Source: Sipunculus nudus
Taxonomy: Eukaryota > Annelida > Sipuncula > Golfingiida > Sipunculidae
Reading direction: 5' to 3'
NCBI GenBank assembly: GCA_026874595.1
Contig: CM049308.1
Span: forward strand, 49,712,124 to 49,776,123
Length of the DNA stretch: 64,000 nucleotides
In this document: piece by piece, positions 61,590 to 64,000 of the stretch
How the letters are laid out: the number at the start of each line of letters is the position of its first letter
Position numbering within the stretch: the stretch's first letter is position 1
Notes under the pieces: generated by a model
Told to the model about the DNA's origin: nothing
Databases searched by the model: none
What the model saw: the letters and a program-made list of their open reading frames with translations, nothing else
Position numbers and translations under genes: made by a program

Positions 61590-63429
61590 AGCTCAGCTGA
61601 CTGAAAGTCATCTGAGCTATAGCGATCGATCACCCTTCGTCCGTCGTCCGTCCGGCCGTCCGTCCGCTAACAGGGCACAAATCGTAACGGCTGGACCTGG
61701 AATCTTGCAACCTGACATCATGGGAGGTCAATGAAAAATCTCCTTGAACCTGAAATTAGGTCTATGTTACCCATATCCTCCGAATAATTAAAAATATGAT
61801 ACAAAAGCTCCAGTATCTGAATAACTACTGTGTTGATCACCATGATTCTTTGCATGAATATTGATTATGGAGTGTTCCATCAGTTCCTGCAAACTGGTAG
61901 CGCCACCTGTATTTTTCCAATTTTTACGAATTTTTTTTCTTTATTTTGAGACCTTCAAAGAAGCTGTCATCTGTTAACAGGGCACAAAAAGTAACCACTG
62001 GACCTGGAATCTTCTAACTTGACATCAAGGGAAGTCCATAAACAATCTCTGTGGAAACGTGAAGTTAGGTCTCTGTTACCAATATCCTCCGAGCTATGGG
62101 GTTTGTAAGTACCCAACAGATTGATTAAAAAGTTAATACAAAAGCTCCAGTATCAGAATAACTCATGCATTGTTCACTATGATTCTTTGCATGAATATTG
62201 ATTATGGAGTGTTCCATCAGTTCCTGCAAACTGGTAGCGCCACCTGTATTTTTCCAATTTTTACGAATTTTTTTTCTTTATTTTGAGACCTTCAAAGAAG
62301 CTGTCATCTGTTAACAGGACACAAAATGTGACCACTGGACCTGGAATCTTCTAACTTGACATCAAGGGAAGTCCATGAAAAGTCTCTGTGGAAACCTGAA
62401 ATTAGGTCCCTTTTACCCATATCCTCCGAGCTATGGGGCTTGTAAGTACCCCACAGATTAATTTTAAAAATAATACAAAAGCTCCAGTATCTGAATAATT
62501 CATGTATTGATCACTATGATTCTTTGCATGAATATTGATCATGGAGTGTTCCATCAGTTCCTGCAAACCGGGGGCGCCACCTGTATTTTTTCCAATTTTT
62601 ACGATTTTTTTCTTTATTTTTGAGACCTTCAAAGAAGCTGTCAACAGGGCACAAATCGTAACCACTGGACCTGGAATCTTCTAACCTGACATCAAGGGAA
62701 GTCCATGAAAAGTCTCTGTGGAAACCTGAAATTTGGTCTCTGTTACCCATATCCTCCGAGCTATGGGGCTTGTAAGTACCCCACAGATTAATTTTAAAAA
62801 TAATACAAAAGCTCCAGTATCTGAATAATTCATGTATTGATCACTATGATTCTTTGCATGAATATTGATCATGGAGTGTTCCATCAGTTCCTGCAAACCG
62901 GGGGCGCCACCTGTATTTTTTCCAATTTTTACGATTTTTTTCTTCATTTTTTTAATGCTTCAAAGAAGCTTTCATCTGTCAACAGGGCACAAATCGTAAC
63001 CCCTCGACCTAGAATCTTGATACTTGACATCTAGGGAGGTTTATAAAAAGTCTTCATGGAAAATTGAAATAAGGTCTCTGTTACCCTTAACCTCTGAGTT
63101 ATTGGGCTCATATGCCCCCCCCCCCCCTCCGAATAATTAGAAATGTGATAAAAAAGCTCCAGTATATGAATAACTAATGCATTGATTGCCATGCTTCTTT
63201 GCATGCATATTGATCATGGAGGGTTTCATCAGTTCCTGCAGACTAGTGGCACTACCTGTATTTTTTCATGAGACCTTCAAATGAAGTGATCATTTGTCCA
63301 AAAGCCCATTGAAGTCCATTTCTAAGGATTCTTCACAAAATTCATGATTTTTTGCATTCTCGCTGTCATTTTTCTCATTGCTCAGCATTCCTTGAATTCA
63401 GCTGAGCGTCATGGCCCATAGGCCACTAG
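61590..63429 (+). mobile_element. Family A element with tandem units of about 335 bp (copy A2), nested in a non-LTR element
   Basis: 5' end T-run, AGCTCAGCTGACT hairpin at 61590, gtccgtccgtccg run at about 61640-61670. 3' end TCAGCTGAGCGTC at 63398, ggcccataggcc hairpin at 63413 and CTAG at 63426-63429. Interior units start at acagggcaca near 61673, 61979, 62314, 62645 and 62982, and each has a gcgccacctgtattttt box. Same family as A1 and A3. Confidence 0.87.
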
Positions 63430-63439
63430 TTCCGTATTA

Positions 63440-63768
63440 AAGAAGTTGTCCCGAATCATTTTGCCAAGTAATCTACATTTTTTCTTTAAGATAATACAAG
63501 ATAGATCATACGATAAATGTCTTTATACCTTTAAACGTTTTCTCCCATATTTTTTGCTTTTTCTTAATGTTTTATCAGACATTTCATATAAAACTTCAAT
63601 TAGCATATTTAAAGTCTTTTCAACATTATTTCCAGACTTGTTCGCTTTACTGACTTGGTCAAGACGTTTCTGTATTTTTACATAACCTTCAATATTAATT
63701 AACATATCTATGTAAAAGTGAGTTTCCACTAGGCCTTTAAGATCATGCTTATTTAATGCATTTTCCAC
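63440..63768 (-). pseudogene. Upstream segment of the second non-LTR element
   Basis: Open minus-strand frame 63523-63768 (ALNKHDLKGLVETHFYIDML... RKSKKYGRKRLKV) resembles the linker upstream of a reverse transcriptase. It is in the same orientation as the 60430-61575 remnant, with A2 lying between. Assignment is by context and style only. Confidence 0.45.
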
Positions 63769-64000
63769 TTCAGGCTTGTCTTATTTATACCCATGAATAT
63801 CATGTACCATTCTTTGAATGTTCCATGACGTATAGTGAAATTATGATTAATATTTATGGTTTTACGCACATGTTCACTCAGTGGCCCGGATTTATTTCAC
63901 CTACACCTACATCAGTATAATTTGGCCCAGGCATTATATTTATACTGTTACGTTATATTTATGTTATATACTGATTACAATAATTTACTGCAATGGAATA
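63769..64000. other. Window edge, nothing assigned
   Basis: AT-rich, possibly more of the same non-LTR element. Confidence 0.3.

Overview
This window is eukaryotic and most likely from a bivalve mollusc. Coding sequence is split into short exons with GT-AG introns, one exon set encodes a clear animal NVL, and the intergenic and intronic DNA is dominated by layered mobile elements. The bivalve assignment is inference: it rests mainly on repeats that open with an AGCTCAGCTGACT hairpin followed by gtccgtccgtcc runs, a pattern I associate with bivalve genomes. There is no operon, CRISPR array or other prokaryotic feature. No gene is complete.

Layout. (1) 4104-13917, minus strand: six phase-compatible exons encode the first 239 residues of NVL, the nucleolar AAA ATPase of 60S ribosome maturation. 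The rest lies left of base 1. Its intron 5 holds a 3.1 kb minisatellite that abuts the exon 6 acceptor. (2) 13990-16248: a 2.26 kb terminal-inverted-repeat transposon with an 8 bp target duplication. It sits between the NVL start codon and the start codon of an unidentified divergent plus-strand gene (16281 onward). Without the insertion the two ATGs are only about 100 bp apart. (3) 17531-25573: a tRNA-derived SINE split by a 3.6 kb rolling-circle-like element, then a second such element. (4) 26405-43338, minus strand: eleven exons of a major facilitator superfamily (MFS) transporter of the DHA/ZIFL-like kind. Ten join in phase; the exon expected to carry transmembrane helix 9 was not found. 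(5) 28840-33304 and 43909-49450, partly inside or upstream of that gene: large non-coding elements of a second rolling-circle-like family, each interrupted by a later insertion. (6) 49450-55290: mostly unassigned AT-rich DNA. (7) 56090-58530: a broken non-LTR retrotransposon (plus strand). (8) 60430-63770: a second, different non-LTR fragment (minus strand), interrupted by another rolling-circle-like element.

The most coherent new observation is structural. Two otherwise different non-coding families (A and B) share one terminal design: a 5' end preceded by a T-run, the same 11-12 bases inverted just inside the 3' end, then a small palindromic hairpin and a CTTGTT/CTAGTT end. Both carry a GGTGGCGCCACC-like internal palindrome. 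A filled/empty-site comparison within the window shows one A copy inserted at a T-tract without a long duplication. This matches what is described for Helentron/HINE rolling-circle elements, but no Rep/helicase is encoded here, so the class assignment is inference.
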